Shown one piece after another: positions 27,476 through 36,463 of a DNA stretch of 64,000 bases. The notes under the pieces are model-generated. The model saw nothing but the letters and a program-made list of their open reading frames with translations, was not told where the DNA came from and searched no databases. This stretch comes from Bin55 sp964572845 (lineage in GTDB: Bacteria > Pseudomonadota > Gammaproteobacteria > Pseudomonadales > Azotimanducaceae). A program made the translations under genes and the position numbers. Location: NCBI GenBank assembly GCA_964572845.1, contig CAZNFX010000005.1:221931-285930 (forward strand). The letters run 5' to 3'. Each line of letters opens with the position of its first letter. Positions within the stretch are counted from its first letter, which is position 1.

Positions 27476-28893
27476 AAGCGAGCGGTATCAACGTCATCGA
27501 CATGCCTCCGATGCGACGAGTGCGGCACATCCACTTTGTGGGCATTGGCGGCGCAGGGATGTGTGGCATAGCAGAAGTGCTCATTCATCAGGGCTATGAG
27601 GTCACAGGATCTGACTTGGTAGAGTCGAGCGTGACTGAAAGGTTGGCCCGATTGGGTGCAGCAGTGCGGATTGGGCACAAAGCTTTGCATGTCGATGGTG
27701 CTGATGTGCTGGTTGTTTCGAGTGCCATTGGCGACGAAAACGTGGAGACCCAGGAAGCTCACCTACGACGGATTCCAGTTGTATCTCGCGCCAGCATGTT
27801 GGGTGAGCTCATGAGGCACCGCTTTGGGATCGCAATTGCTGGAACTCATGGAAAGACTACAGCTACGAGCTTGATTGCAAGCATCTTTCAGTGTGCAGGC
27901 CTTGATCCTACCTATGTGATTGGCGGACTGCTGAAGAGCGAAGGTTCCAATGCCAGACTGGGACTAAGCCGCTACTTCATCGCTGAAGCCGACGAGAGCG
28001 ACGCTTCCTTTCTCTTTCTCAATCCGATGATGGCGGTGATCACAAACATTGATAGGGATCACTTGGGAACCTATTCGCACGACTATCAAGGGCTTCTTAA
28101 CGCTTTCAAGGAATTCGTTCACAAGCTGCCGTTCTACGGACTCGTGGTGTTGTGCATTGACGACCAGGGAATTCGTTCAATTATTGACGACATCCCAAGA
28201 CCCATGCTGACCTATGGGCTTTCTGAGGACGCCGAGATTCGAGCAGTGGACATTGTGCATTCGGGTTCCAAGTGTAGATTTCGTGCAATTCGCCCAGGAT
28301 CGCTGCCTCCGTTGGAGGTGGAAACCTGCCTGCCTGGGGACGAGAACACGCGCAACGTGTTGGCCGCCGTTGCCGTTGCTACCGACGAGGGAATTGACGA
28401 TGAGTTCATCGTTGACGGGCTGGCCAACTTCAGTGGGATCGACCGCCGATTCGATGTGTGCGGCGTCCAGATAGGTGATTGCCAAATCACGATGATTGAC
28501 GACTACGGCCATCATCCAACAGAAGTTCAGCACATCGTCAATACGGTTAGCCGGATTTTCCCGGGTCGCCGCCTGGTCATGGTGTATCAGCCGCATCGGT
28601 TTACACGTACAAGAGACCTTTTTGATGATTTCGTCGAGGTTCTAAGCACCGTTGATCTCTTGATTCTTGTAGATACGTACGCTGCTAGCGAAGACGCGAT
28701 ATGTGGTGCCTCGGGTCGAGACTTGGCTGAAGCCATTCAGGCTACAGGGCAGGTTCCGGTCCACTTTGCAGGCGTGCCACAGCAGGCTGTCGAAATCGTC
28801 TCGCGAGTCACGCAGCAGAACGATGTCCTAGCCATACAGGGAGCAGGCAGCATCGACCAAGTCTCTGAGCAACTCAGGGCATTTGTGCAATGA
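27472..28893 (+). CDS. murC: UDP-N-acetylmuramate-L-alanine ligase MurC
   Basis: Mur ligase of 473 residues that adds L-alanine. It opens with the dinucleotide-type motif IHFVGIGGAGMCGIAEVL, then IAGTHGKTTATSLIA, AEADESDASFL, NIDRDHLGTY, and IDDYGHHPTEV. The TTG at 27472 overlaps the ftsW stop (TTGA) and is the best start, although ATGs at 27502 and 27511 are possible. The stop overlaps ftsQ (ATGA). murB and ddl, often next, are absent. Confidence 0.94.
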   Translation: MKASGINVIDMPPMRRVRHIHFVGIGGAGMCGIAEVLIHQGYEVTGSDLVESSVTERLARLGAAVRIGHKALHVDGADVLVVSSAIGDENVETQEAHLRRIPVVSRASMLGELMRHRFGIAIAGTHGKTTATSLIASIFQCAGLDPTYVIGGLLKSEGSNARLGLSRYFIAEADESDASFLFLNPMMAVITNIDRDHLGTYSHDYQGLLNAFKEFVHKLPFYGLVVLCIDDQGIRSIIDDIPRPMLTYGLSEDAEIRAVDIVHSGSKCRFRAIRPGSLPPLEVETCLPGDENTRNVLAAVAVATDEGIDDEFIVDGLANFSGIDRRFDVCGVQIGDCQITMIDDYGHHPTEVQHIVNTVSRIFPGRRLVMVYQPHRFTRTRDLFDDFVEVLSTVDLLILVDTYAASEDAICGASGRDLAEAIQATGQVPVHFAGVPQQAVEIVSRVTQQNDVLAIQGAGSIDQVSEQLRAFVQ

Positions 28894-29606
28894 CTACGCT
28901 GGCGAGATTTTTGGCGGGGGTCACTCTTGGCGTAATCGTGCCTCTCGGCGTCATTTTGGGCTTGGCCTATTTGAGTGGTGAGGCGCCCCAGGTTGTTGTG
29001 CACGGCAGTCTCGCTGAGGACAGGAAGTCTGAGCTTCGAGAAGTTGTAGAGAACGTCGTCTCAGTACACGGTCGTTGGGTCGCCAAGTCCGTAGTTCGGG
29101 ACCAAACAGCCGAGCTGCCCTGGGTGGTTAAGACCCGAGTTTGGCGAACCGTAACTAACAGCCTGCATGTGGAGGTGATACACAGTATCGATCCTACACG
29201 CCCTAAGCCTCGGTTGGCAAGCGAATTTGGAGATGGTCTGCACGCCTCGGAACCTGCGAAGTCACAAGCACTTGTTGTGGACAAGGAATTGGTGGTTCGA
29301 TTGAAAAATCTTGCTCGAATTGGCGGATATGTGGTGGAAAGTGTGATCCAGTCTAGCGAAGGAGTTGTTATCACGTTAGAATCTGGCACTAGCGTCTTGT
29401 TAGGCAATCAAGACTTTGGCGCAAGAATGAACCGTTTTCTGAGGGTAAAGCGGGCGATTGACGAGGGAACCGACTTGTCGCGCCTGGTGGCGGATGCAAG
29501 GTACGACACTGGCGTTGCCGTCGCCGTGGTCGATCATGAAGACGACAAGTCCTACGACACGGATGGGTCGATTGCCAATGATCCAGTGGTGATTACACAC
29601 GAGTAG
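28890..29606 (+). CDS. ftsQ: Cell division protein FtsQ
   Basis: Bitopic divisome protein of 238 residues. One membrane helix (FLAGVTLGVIVPLGVILGLAYL) is followed by a short POTRA-like part (VVVHGSLAEDRKSELREVVENVV...) and a beta domain with WVVKTRVWRTVTNSLHVEVIH. That last block corresponds to the conserved WV..A.V.R.WPn.L.v.v segment. Sequence conservation is low, as is common for FtsQ, and position between murC and ftsA supports the call. The start overlaps the murC stop. Confidence 0.85.
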   Translation: MTTLARFLAGVTLGVIVPLGVILGLAYLSGEAPQVVVHGSLAEDRKSELREVVENVVSVHGRWVAKSVVRDQTAELPWVVKTRVWRTVTNSLHVEVIHSIDPTRPKPRLASEFGDGLHASEPAKSQALVVDKELVVRLKNLARIGGYVVESVIQSSEGVVITLESGTSVLLGNQDFGARMNRFLRVKRAIDEGTDLSRLVADARYDTGVAVAVVDHEDDKSYDTDGSIANDPVVITHE

Positions 29607-29611
29607 TTCAG

Positions 29612-30856
29612 ATGGCTAACAACACCACACCAATTGTCGGCATGGACATTGGAACCACGAAGGTTTCTGTGTGCATTGGCCGATTGACCCCGCAAGGCAA
29701 CGTCGAAGCGACAGGAATTGGGACTCATGCGTCGACTGGCGTGCGCAGGGGAATGATCGTCAATATTGAAGCTACAGTTGAAGCAATCAAGAGCGCGCTC
29801 CACGAAGCGCAGGCCATGGCGGGTCATTCCGTCGATTCGGCCTTCGTGTCGATCGGCGGAGAACATGTAAAGGGAGTGAATTCGCAGGGCAACGTGGCTA
29901 TACGGGCTGGCGAAGTCAGCACCGAGGAATTGGATCTCGCTTTGGAATCCGCTCAAGCAATACCCCTCAGCAATGACGAAAAAGTCATGCATGTGATTCC
30001 GCAGGAATATGTCATAGATTGGCAGGATGGAATACGGGAACCGCTCGGCATGTCGGGTACTCGGATGGACGCCAATGTTCATGTGGTTTGCTGCGCAAAG
30101 AACGCTGTGCGCAACGTCACCAAGTGTGTCAGCTTGTGTGGCATCGGCATCAAGAGCATTGTTGTCGAGCCGCTCGCGTCTGCCTCGGCCGTGCTGGCCG
30201 ATGATGAACGTGAGCTTGGCGTATGCCTGCTCGACATTGGTGGGGGCACAACCGACATTGCGGTGTTTACGGATGGCGCCATACGCCATACGGAAGTTGT
30301 ATCGATGGCGGGGGATTCGGTCACCAAAGATATCGCGATGACTCTGCGGACACCTGCACAACACGCTGAGGAGCTCAAGATTCGGTATGCCTGCGCACTC
30401 CAGGATCTAACTCATGAGGACGAGTCGATTCGAGTTCCAGGTGTCGCGGACCGACCCGATTCGAATCTATCGCGGCAAACCTTGGCTGCGGTAGTGGAAT
30501 CCCGTTATCGGGAGCTCATTGAAATCGTCCGCAACGCATTAAAGAACGCAAATATTCCGACTACCAAATTGGGTTCCGGTGTGGTGCTGACCGGTGGCGC
30601 GGCAAATATGGAAGGAGTTGTTGAGCTTGCCGAGGAAGTGTTTCATCTGCCAGTCTCTCTAGGCAGGCCAAGGAACATCGCCGGTCTAGATGAAATTCTC
30701 CAGAATCCAGCGTATGCGACCTGTAGTGGACTATTGGCATACGCGGAAAGGCAGACGGTGGCTGACCGGTCGGGCAATCAGCAAAAACGTAGTGCGATCC
30801 GACGATCCATGAGATCGTTCGGAACTTGGATGCGTAGAACTTACGACAGCATATAG
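29612..30856 (+). CDS. ftsA: Cell division protein FtsA
   Basis: Actin-fold protein of 414 residues that tethers FtsZ to the membrane. It shows the phosphate-1 motif VGMDIGTTKVSVCIG, the SHS2 (1C) domain region, LDIGGGTTDIAVFTDG, and VVLTGGAANMEG. The C-terminal helix RSFGTWMRRTYDSI is the membrane-binding amphipathic segment. It lies five bases after ftsQ and thirteen before ftsZ, the canonical order. Confidence 0.95.
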   Translation: MANNTTPIVGMDIGTTKVSVCIGRLTPQGNVEATGIGTHASTGVRRGMIVNIEATVEAIKSALHEAQAMAGHSVDSAFVSIGGEHVKGVNSQGNVAIRAGEVSTEELDLALESAQAIPLSNDEKVMHVIPQEYVIDWQDGIREPLGMSGTRMDANVHVVCCAKNAVRNVTKCVSLCGIGIKSIVVEPLASASAVLADDERELGVCLLDIGGGTTDIAVFTDGAIRHTEVVSMAGDSVTKDIAMTLRTPAQHAEELKIRYACALQDLTHEDESIRVPGVADRPDSNLSRQTLAAVVESRYRELIEIVRNALKNANIPTTKLGSGVVLTGGAANMEGVVELAEEVFHLPVSLGRPRNIAGLDEILQNPAYATCSGLLAYAERQTVADRSGNQQKRSAIRRSMRSFGTWMRRTYDSI

Positions 30857-30869
30857 CAAGGATGTAATC

Positions 30870-32111
30870 ATGGATGAGACTTCAACAAACGACAAGCAAT
30901 CTTTCGCATACACAATTGCGGACGAATCGATGGGCCCCAATGCAAGTGGTGCCAAAATCAAGGTGATTGGCGTAGGCGGCGGTGGCGGAAACGTCATCAA
31001 CTACATTGCACAGCAAGGGCTTGACGGAGTTGAGCTGATCGCTGCCAATACTGACATCCAAGATCTGAATACCGTGCCCAGTGTTGTGGACAAAGTGCAA
31101 CTGGGTGCTATGCGTACTCGGGGTCTAGGCGCTGGCATGGACCCGTCGGTGGGCAGAGCTGCCGCTCAAGAGAGTGTTGGCGAGCTTGAGGATCGGCTGC
31201 GCGGTGCCGATATGCTGTTCTTGATCGCGTGCATGGGTGGAGGCACCGGCACCGGCGCATCTCCGGTGATTGCCGAAATAGCCAGGGAAATGTCCATACT
31301 TACCGTGGCCGTTGTGACAATGCCTTTCAGCAGGGAACAAGAGGCGCGCACGCGTATTGCTCAGTCAGGCACGCGCGAACTCCATGGTTGTGTTGATGCC
31401 CTAATAACAATTCCCAACGACAAGTTGCGAAATATTTTGGGTGGCGAAGTGTTGTTTTCGGATGCCTATGATCACATTAACGCCTATCTTGCGCAATCCG
31501 TTCGTGGAATAGCCGACATTGTCAACAAGCAAGGTGTAATGAACCTTGACTTTGCGGACGTCAAGAGCGTTCTCTCATCCAATGGAAAGGGGGTCACGGT
31601 TATTGGCATCGGGACTGCAAATGGCCAAAACCGGGCGGAAGAGGCGACGATGCAAGCATTGAAGAGTCCACTACTTGACGAGACTGATCTCACCGGGGCT
31701 CGCAATGCTCTCTTCAACATCAGAACCGGCAAGCTCAAGTTGGTGGAATATGAAATGGTCTCAGAAATATTCGACCGTCTAATGCAGTCCGGCGGCAGGG
31801 TCTGGCCTGGAGTTGTTGAGGAGTCCGACATGGAGGAAGAGTTCGAAGTCACAGTCTTGGTGACTGGCATCGAAGACGCCTTTGGGCAATCCAGTGAAAC
31901 CGGACCGGACTTCGCGGATCGTACAAACTGGCCAAATGCGCCAGGTGCGGGCAATCCCACGCACTTCTCCCGTCGCGAAGCTCCAGAGAGCGAGTCGGAA
32001 GAAGGAGACGGCGTAGTGCGGATGGTTCGCGAACGGGGACAGGAACCCGGTTTGGGTCGACGTATAAGCGCTAGCGACATTCCGTCGCTCTTCCGCGACC
32101 AAGCCGACTAA
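30870..32111 (+). CDS. ftsZ: Cell division protein FtsZ
   Basis: Tubulin-like GTPase of 413 residues that forms the Z ring. It contains KVIGVGGGGGNVINY, the GTP loop ACMGGGTGTGASPVIAEIA, the T7 loop region NLDFADVKSVL, and a variable linker. The conserved C-terminal peptide reads ASDIPSLFRDQAD; relatives typically have DIPAFLRxQAD, so this copy has swapped the Phe and Leu positions. A 149-base gap separates it from lpxC. Confidence 0.96.
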   Translation: MDETSTNDKQSFAYTIADESMGPNASGAKIKVIGVGGGGGNVINYIAQQGLDGVELIAANTDIQDLNTVPSVVDKVQLGAMRTRGLGAGMDPSVGRAAAQESVGELEDRLRGADMLFLIACMGGGTGTGASPVIAEIAREMSILTVAVVTMPFSREQEARTRIAQSGTRELHGCVDALITIPNDKLRNILGGEVLFSDAYDHINAYLAQSVRGIADIVNKQGVMNLDFADVKSVLSSNGKGVTVIGIGTANGQNRAEEATMQALKSPLLDETDLTGARNALFNIRTGKLKLVEYEMVSEIFDRLMQSGGRVWPGVVEESDMEEEFEVTVLVTGIEDAFGQSSETGPDFADRTNWPNAPGAGNPTHFSRREAPESESEEGDGVVRMVRERGQEPGLGRRISASDIPSLFRDQAD

Positions 32112-32260
32112 TGGCGGGATCAATGACCCCATCTGGACAGGAAGACGCGTTATGTTTGCGCTCCAACACTCATGGATCATCAGGCAATCACCATTAATTG
32201 GGTAGCCCTAGCACGCGCAATCAGCGCAGTTTACTTCCCACAGCGCAGAGGAAGCAGTAA

Positions 32261-33214
32261 ATGATATTCCAACACACGTTGCGCAATGCGATTCACGCGA
32301 GTGGAATAGGGTTGCACACTGGACGCAAGGTTCGCCTATCCATTCGTCCGGCCCCATCCAACCATGGGATTTGCTTTGTGCGCACGGATTTGAACCCGAA
32401 CATCACAATTCCTGCAAATGTAGAGCACGTTGTAGATTCCACGTTAGCGACTACAGTGGGTGTCGGTGATGCATCGGTGTCAACGATTGAGCACCTCATG
32501 GCGGCGTTTGCGGGATTTGGCGTTGACAATGCACTCGTAGAGGTCAATGCACCGGAAATACCAATCATGGACGGCAGTGCTGCTCCATTCGTATTTCTCT
32601 TGCAATCTGCCGGTCTCGCACGACAGGAGGAACTGAAGCGTTTCTTGAAGATTCGCAAGAAGATTAAAGTTGTGGACTCGCGCAACCAGGTGCGCGCCGA
32701 ACTACAACCGAGCGAGGAATTCCGAATTGAGTTTCGGATCGAATACGAGCATCCTGTGCTCAGTCGACATGCAGACCACGCCGTGGTTGAGTTTTCCAAG
32801 ACTACGTTCGTCAAGGAGGTCAGTCGGGCGCGCACGTTCGGATTTCTTGCCGATTACGAGAGATTGAAGTCTAGAAATTTGGCGTTGGGAGGCAGTTTGG
32901 ACAATACGCTTGTGGTTGGCGACGCTGCAATTCTGAACAAGGGCAAATTGCGACTAAAGGACGAGTTTGTAAAGCACAAGATCCTCGATGCAGTCGGTGA
33001 CCTCTATCTGCTGGGACACAATCTAATTGGTACATTTATAGGACAGAGATCAGGACATACAACGAACTACCAACTGGTCAAAACTCTTGGCAATACTCCA
33101 AATGCATGGGAGTATGTCACGTTCAATGACGCTGCTGACTTGCCAAGCGGTTACAGCGGTCAATATGACGACGTGGGGGACGATGTAGCCGAAAGTGTCG
33201 CGGTAGCCGTGTAG
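32261..33214 (+). CDS. lpxC: UDP-3-O-acyl-N-acetylglucosamine deacetylase LpxC
   Basis: Zinc deacetylase of 317 residues, the committed step of lipid A synthesis. It has SGIGLHTGRKVRLSIRPAP at the start, the zinc ligand histidine in STIEHLMAAFAG, APEIPIMDGSAAPFV, and the KHKILDAVGDLYLLGHNLIG block holding the other ligands and the catalytic region. Its presence shows a lipopolysaccharide-producing Gram-negative cell. The stop lies 38 bases from the convergent DUF721 gene. Confidence 0.96.
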   Translation: MIFQHTLRNAIHASGIGLHTGRKVRLSIRPAPSNHGICFVRTDLNPNITIPANVEHVVDSTLATTVGVGDASVSTIEHLMAAFAGFGVDNALVEVNAPEIPIMDGSAAPFVFLLQSAGLARQEELKRFLKIRKKIKVVDSRNQVRAELQPSEEFRIEFRIEYEHPVLSRHADHAVVEFSKTTFVKEVSRARTFGFLADYERLKSRNLALGGSLDNTLVVGDAAILNKGKLRLKDEFVKHKILDAVGDLYLLGHNLIGTFIGQRSGHTTNYQLVKTLGNTPNAWEYVTFNDAADLPSGYSGQYDDVGDDVAESVAVAV

Positions 33215-33252
33215 CGATCTCTAGACTCCACGCGATCGGGATTAGCGGAGGC

Positions 33253-33594
33253 TCAGTCCTGAGCTCGATTCCTCAAAAGTTCTCCAACTGTAGAGTTGGT
33301 AACAAAAATGATGTCCTGTACCACCGCAAAACGCTGGATCTGTCGTAGATCCGAGAGAAGTGTTTTCTTGCGAAATCGCAGTCTATTAGCCCATGCTGCC
33401 GAATCGACCATCAGCACAACAACCTTTCCTTTGATCGACGCTCCGACACAATGGGACGCTTCATTTTCGGGCAATAAGGCTTGAACGATTTTCGTTGTTT
33501 CAGAGTCGTACTCAATCTGATCTATGAGGCGAGAGAGTCGGCTTCTACGTCTAGAGCGCGACTTCAACACATCTCTTAATCGGACTATAGTCAC
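33253..33594 (-). CDS. DUF721/DciA-like protein
   Basis: Small protein of 113 residues with the DUF721 core: a basic N-terminus, then VGASIKGKVVVLMVDSAAWANRLRFRKKTLLSDL, where the SAWAxxLrf pattern is diagnostic. DciA proteins are proposed loaders of the replicative helicase DnaB in bacteria lacking DnaC. Its place between lpxC and secA, on the opposite strand, is the usual one in Pseudomonas-like genomes. The N-terminus is shorter than in some relatives. Confidence 0.82.
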   Translation of the reverse strand: MTIVRLRDVLKSRSRRRSRLSRLIDQIEYDSETTKIVQALLPENEASHCVGASIKGKVVVLMVDSAAWANRLRFRKKTLLSDLRQIQRFAVVQDIIFVTNSTVGELLRNRAQD

Positions 33595-33695
33595 GGAATC
33601 TCTTGAACGAATTGGGCTCTTAGTAGGTCAATAAGACCACAATGTTAACTATTGGGCCAAAGTAGAATATATGCATAAACGAACGTTCAAATTAT

Positions 33696-36431
33696 ATGCT
33701 TGACAACCTGCTGAAGTCGGTATTCGGAAGCCGAAACTCCCGTGAACTGAAGCGCATGGGAGAGACAGTTAAGCAGATCAATTCGTTGGCTGATTCGGCC
33801 AGCGAACTCACCGACGAACAACTAGCCGGCAAGACGAGCGAATACAAAGATCGCTTGAACCGAGGAGAGACCATCGACCAGCTCTTGCCGGAGGTGTTCT
33901 CGGTGGTGCGCGAAGCAGCCGACCGTGCAAACAATACCCGACACTTCGATGTTCAGCTCATTGGTGGGATAGCTCTTCACGAAGGCAAGATCGCGGAGAT
34001 GCGTACGGGAGAGGGTAAGACGCAAGTAGCTACGCTTGCGGCCTACCTGAACGCGCTTTCCGGGGAAAGCGTGCACATAGTGACTGTCAACGACTACCTT
34101 GCACGGCGGGATGCCGAGTGGATGGGACCCATATATCGAGCTCTTGGAGCAAGTGTAGGAGTGATCCAGTCGCAGCAGGCCCAAGAAGAAAAGCGAATCG
34201 CCTATGCAGCGGATGTGACCTACGGAACCAACAACGAGTTTGGATTCGACTATCTGCGCGACAACATGGCGATTCGTGCGCAGGATCGATTCCAGCGCGG
34301 ATTGAATTTCGCCATCGTAGACGAAGTCGACTCCATCTTGATCGACGAGGCAAGAACACCGTTGATCATTTCAGGTCCGGCTGACGAGAATACCGAGCTC
34401 TACAAGCAAGTAAACAAGATTGCACCACGGCTCGAGCAGCAAGAAATGGTGGACGACGCTCTACCGGCGGTACTGGGCGGTGAAACGCGCGAAGACACGG
34501 GCGACTTCTACATCGACGAGAAGAATCGTTCTGTCGAATTGACCGAACGTGGGCACCATCGCGTGGAGCAGCACTTGGTCAAGGCGGGCTTGCTCTCCGA
34601 AGGGGACAGCCTCTACTCTTCCACGAATCTCGCGCTTCTGCACCACGTCAATGTGGCGTTGAAGGCACACTTCCTGTTCAAGCGAGATGTCGAGTACATG
34701 GTTCAAAATGGCGAAGTCGTCATTATCGACGAACATACGGGTCGAGCCATGCCGGGTCGCCGCTGGTCGGAGGGCATTCATCAGGCTGTCGAGGCCAAGG
34801 AAGGAGTTGCCATTCGCCAGGAAACTCAAACACTTGCCTCGATCACCTTCCAAAACTACTTCCGGATGTACTCGACGCTCTCAGGAATGACCGGTACGGC
34901 AGACACCGAGGCGTTTGAATTCAAGCAGATCTACAACTTGGACGTAGTCGTGATTCCAACGCATTTGGAAATGATTCGAGACGACCGGAACGATCTGATT
35001 TACATGACGAGGGACGAGAAGTACGACGCCATCGTCGAAGACATTCGCGGTTGCATGAAGTCGTCTCAGCCAGTCTTGGTCGGCACGACTTCCATCGATT
35101 CCTCCGAAAGGCTATCCCGTGAACTCAAGAAGCACAAAATCGACCATAGCATCTTGAACGCAAAACAGCACGAACGGGAAGCCGACATCGTGGCGCAAGC
35201 AGGCAGACCGGGAAAGGTCACAATTGCCACCAACATGGCGGGTCGAGGAACCGATATTGTGCTTGGCGGAAATTTCAATGCTGAAATCACCGCATTGGGA
35301 GATCAGGCTGAAGAGAATAAAGTTTCCAAGATCATGGACGACTGGCAGCAGCGACACAACACGGTCATAGAAGCTGGTGGGCTGCACATCATAGGAACGG
35401 AACGACACGAATCGAGACGAATCGACAATCAGCTGCGCGGACGATCTGGACGACAGGGCGATCCAGGTTCTTCACGGTTCTACCTGTCGATGGAAGACGA
35501 CCTCATGCGACTCTTCGCATCCGAGCGATGGAACAACATGATTCAGTCGCTTGGTCTGCAGCGAGGCGAAGCCATTGAGGCGAAGATGGTGAACAACGCC
35601 ATCGAGCGGGCACAACGCAGAGTTGAGGGTCGCAATTTCGATTTAAGAAAGAACCTGCTTGAGTTTGACGATGTTGCAAATGACCAGCGACGAGTGATCT
35701 ACGATCAGCGAAACCAGCTTATGGATGTTGGGGACATCTCGGACATGATCGAACAATGGCGCTCAAATGTGATCAGTGATGTCGTGAGGGACTTCGTTCC
35801 ACCGAGTACGCCTCCCAGCGAAGCAGACATCCCCATGTTGGAGCAGGTTCTTACAACAGAATTTGGTGCAAATGTTCCTGTTGGCCAATGGTTGAATGAT
35901 GGCAGCGTCAAGGACGCTGCAGACATCGAAGACAAGATCGTCGAAGAAATCACGGTCTCCTATCGTTCGAAGCGAGATCGATGGGAGTCGATTGGCGTCG
36001 ATGCCGATACGTTGGAAAAGCAAGTAATCCTGTCCATGTTGGATCAAAAGTGGAAGCAGCACTTGCAAGCCATGGAGCATTTGCGTCAGGGAATCCATTT
36101 GCGCGGCTACGCCCAAAAGCAGCCTAAGCAGGAATACAAACGCGAATCTTTCTTCCTTTTCGAGGATATGTTGGCAAACAGACAGCATGATGCGATTCGC
36201 ATGCTCAGTCGCATGGAAGTACAGCAAGACATGGATCGGCGCGACGAGGAGCTGCGGAAACGCCGCGAGGAAATGCGACGCATGCAGTATTCTGGGTCCG
36301 AAGCGAACGGCGAGCGAGAAACTGCGTCCCCGAAGACGTTTGTTCGCGACAAGCCCAAGGTCGGCCGCAACGAACCTTGTCCATGTGGTTCTGGCAAGAA
36401 GTACAAGCTTTGTCACGGTCGGTCTAGCTAG
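33696..36431 (+). CDS. secA: Preprotein translocase ATPase SecA
   Basis: Motor of the Sec export channel, 911 residues. It has the Walker A loop MRTGEGKTQVATLAAYL near residue 105, VDEVDSILIDEARTPLIISG, YMVQNGEVVIIDEHTGRAMPGRRWSEG, TNMAGRGTDIVLGGN and RSGRQGDPGSSRFYLSMED. The C-terminal zinc motif NEPCPCGSGKKYKLCHG binds SecB. It is divergent from the DciA-like gene, and argJ follows 32 bases later. Confidence 0.97.
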   Translation: MLDNLLKSVFGSRNSRELKRMGETVKQINSLADSASELTDEQLAGKTSEYKDRLNRGETIDQLLPEVFSVVREAADRANNTRHFDVQLIGGIALHEGKIAEMRTGEGKTQVATLAAYLNALSGESVHIVTVNDYLARRDAEWMGPIYRALGASVGVIQSQQAQEEKRIAYAADVTYGTNNEFGFDYLRDNMAIRAQDRFQRGLNFAIVDEVDSILIDEARTPLIISGPADENTELYKQVNKIAPRLEQQEMVDDALPAVLGGETREDTGDFYIDEKNRSVELTERGHHRVEQHLVKAGLLSEGDSLYSSTNLALLHHVNVALKAHFLFKRDVEYMVQNGEVVIIDEHTGRAMPGRRWSEGIHQAVEAKEGVAIRQETQTLASITFQNYFRMYSTLSGMTGTADTEAFEFKQIYNLDVVVIPTHLEMIRDDRNDLIYMTRDEKYDAIVEDIRGCMKSSQPVLVGTTSIDSSERLSRELKKHKIDHSILNAKQHEREADIVAQAGRPGKVTIATNMAGRGTDIVLGGNFNAEITALGDQAEENKVSKIMDDWQQRHNTVIEAGGLHIIGTERHESRRIDNQLRGRSGRQGDPGSSRFYLSMEDDLMRLFASERWNNMIQSLGLQRGEAIEAKMVNNAIERAQRRVEGRNFDLRKNLLEFDDVANDQRRVIYDQRNQLMDVGDISDMIEQWRSNVISDVVRDFVPPSTPPSEADIPMLEQVLTTEFGANVPVGQWLNDGSVKDAADIEDKIVEEITVSYRSKRDRWESIGVDADTLEKQVILSMLDQKWKQHLQAMEHLRQGIHLRGYAQKQPKQEYKRESFFLFEDMLANRQHDAIRMLSRMEVQQDMDRRDEELRKRREEMRRMQYSGSEANGERETASPKTFVRDKPKVGRNEPCPCGSGKKYKLCHGRSS

Positions 36432-36463
36432 TCGCTAGAACTGCCACCAACACATTTCCATTT

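Noticed and set aside
33251..33264. Hairpin GCTCAG-TC-CTGAGC between lpxC and the DciA-like gene as a bidirectional terminator
   Set aside because: The stem is exact but neither side is followed by a T-run, and it overlaps the stop codon of the DciA-like gene.
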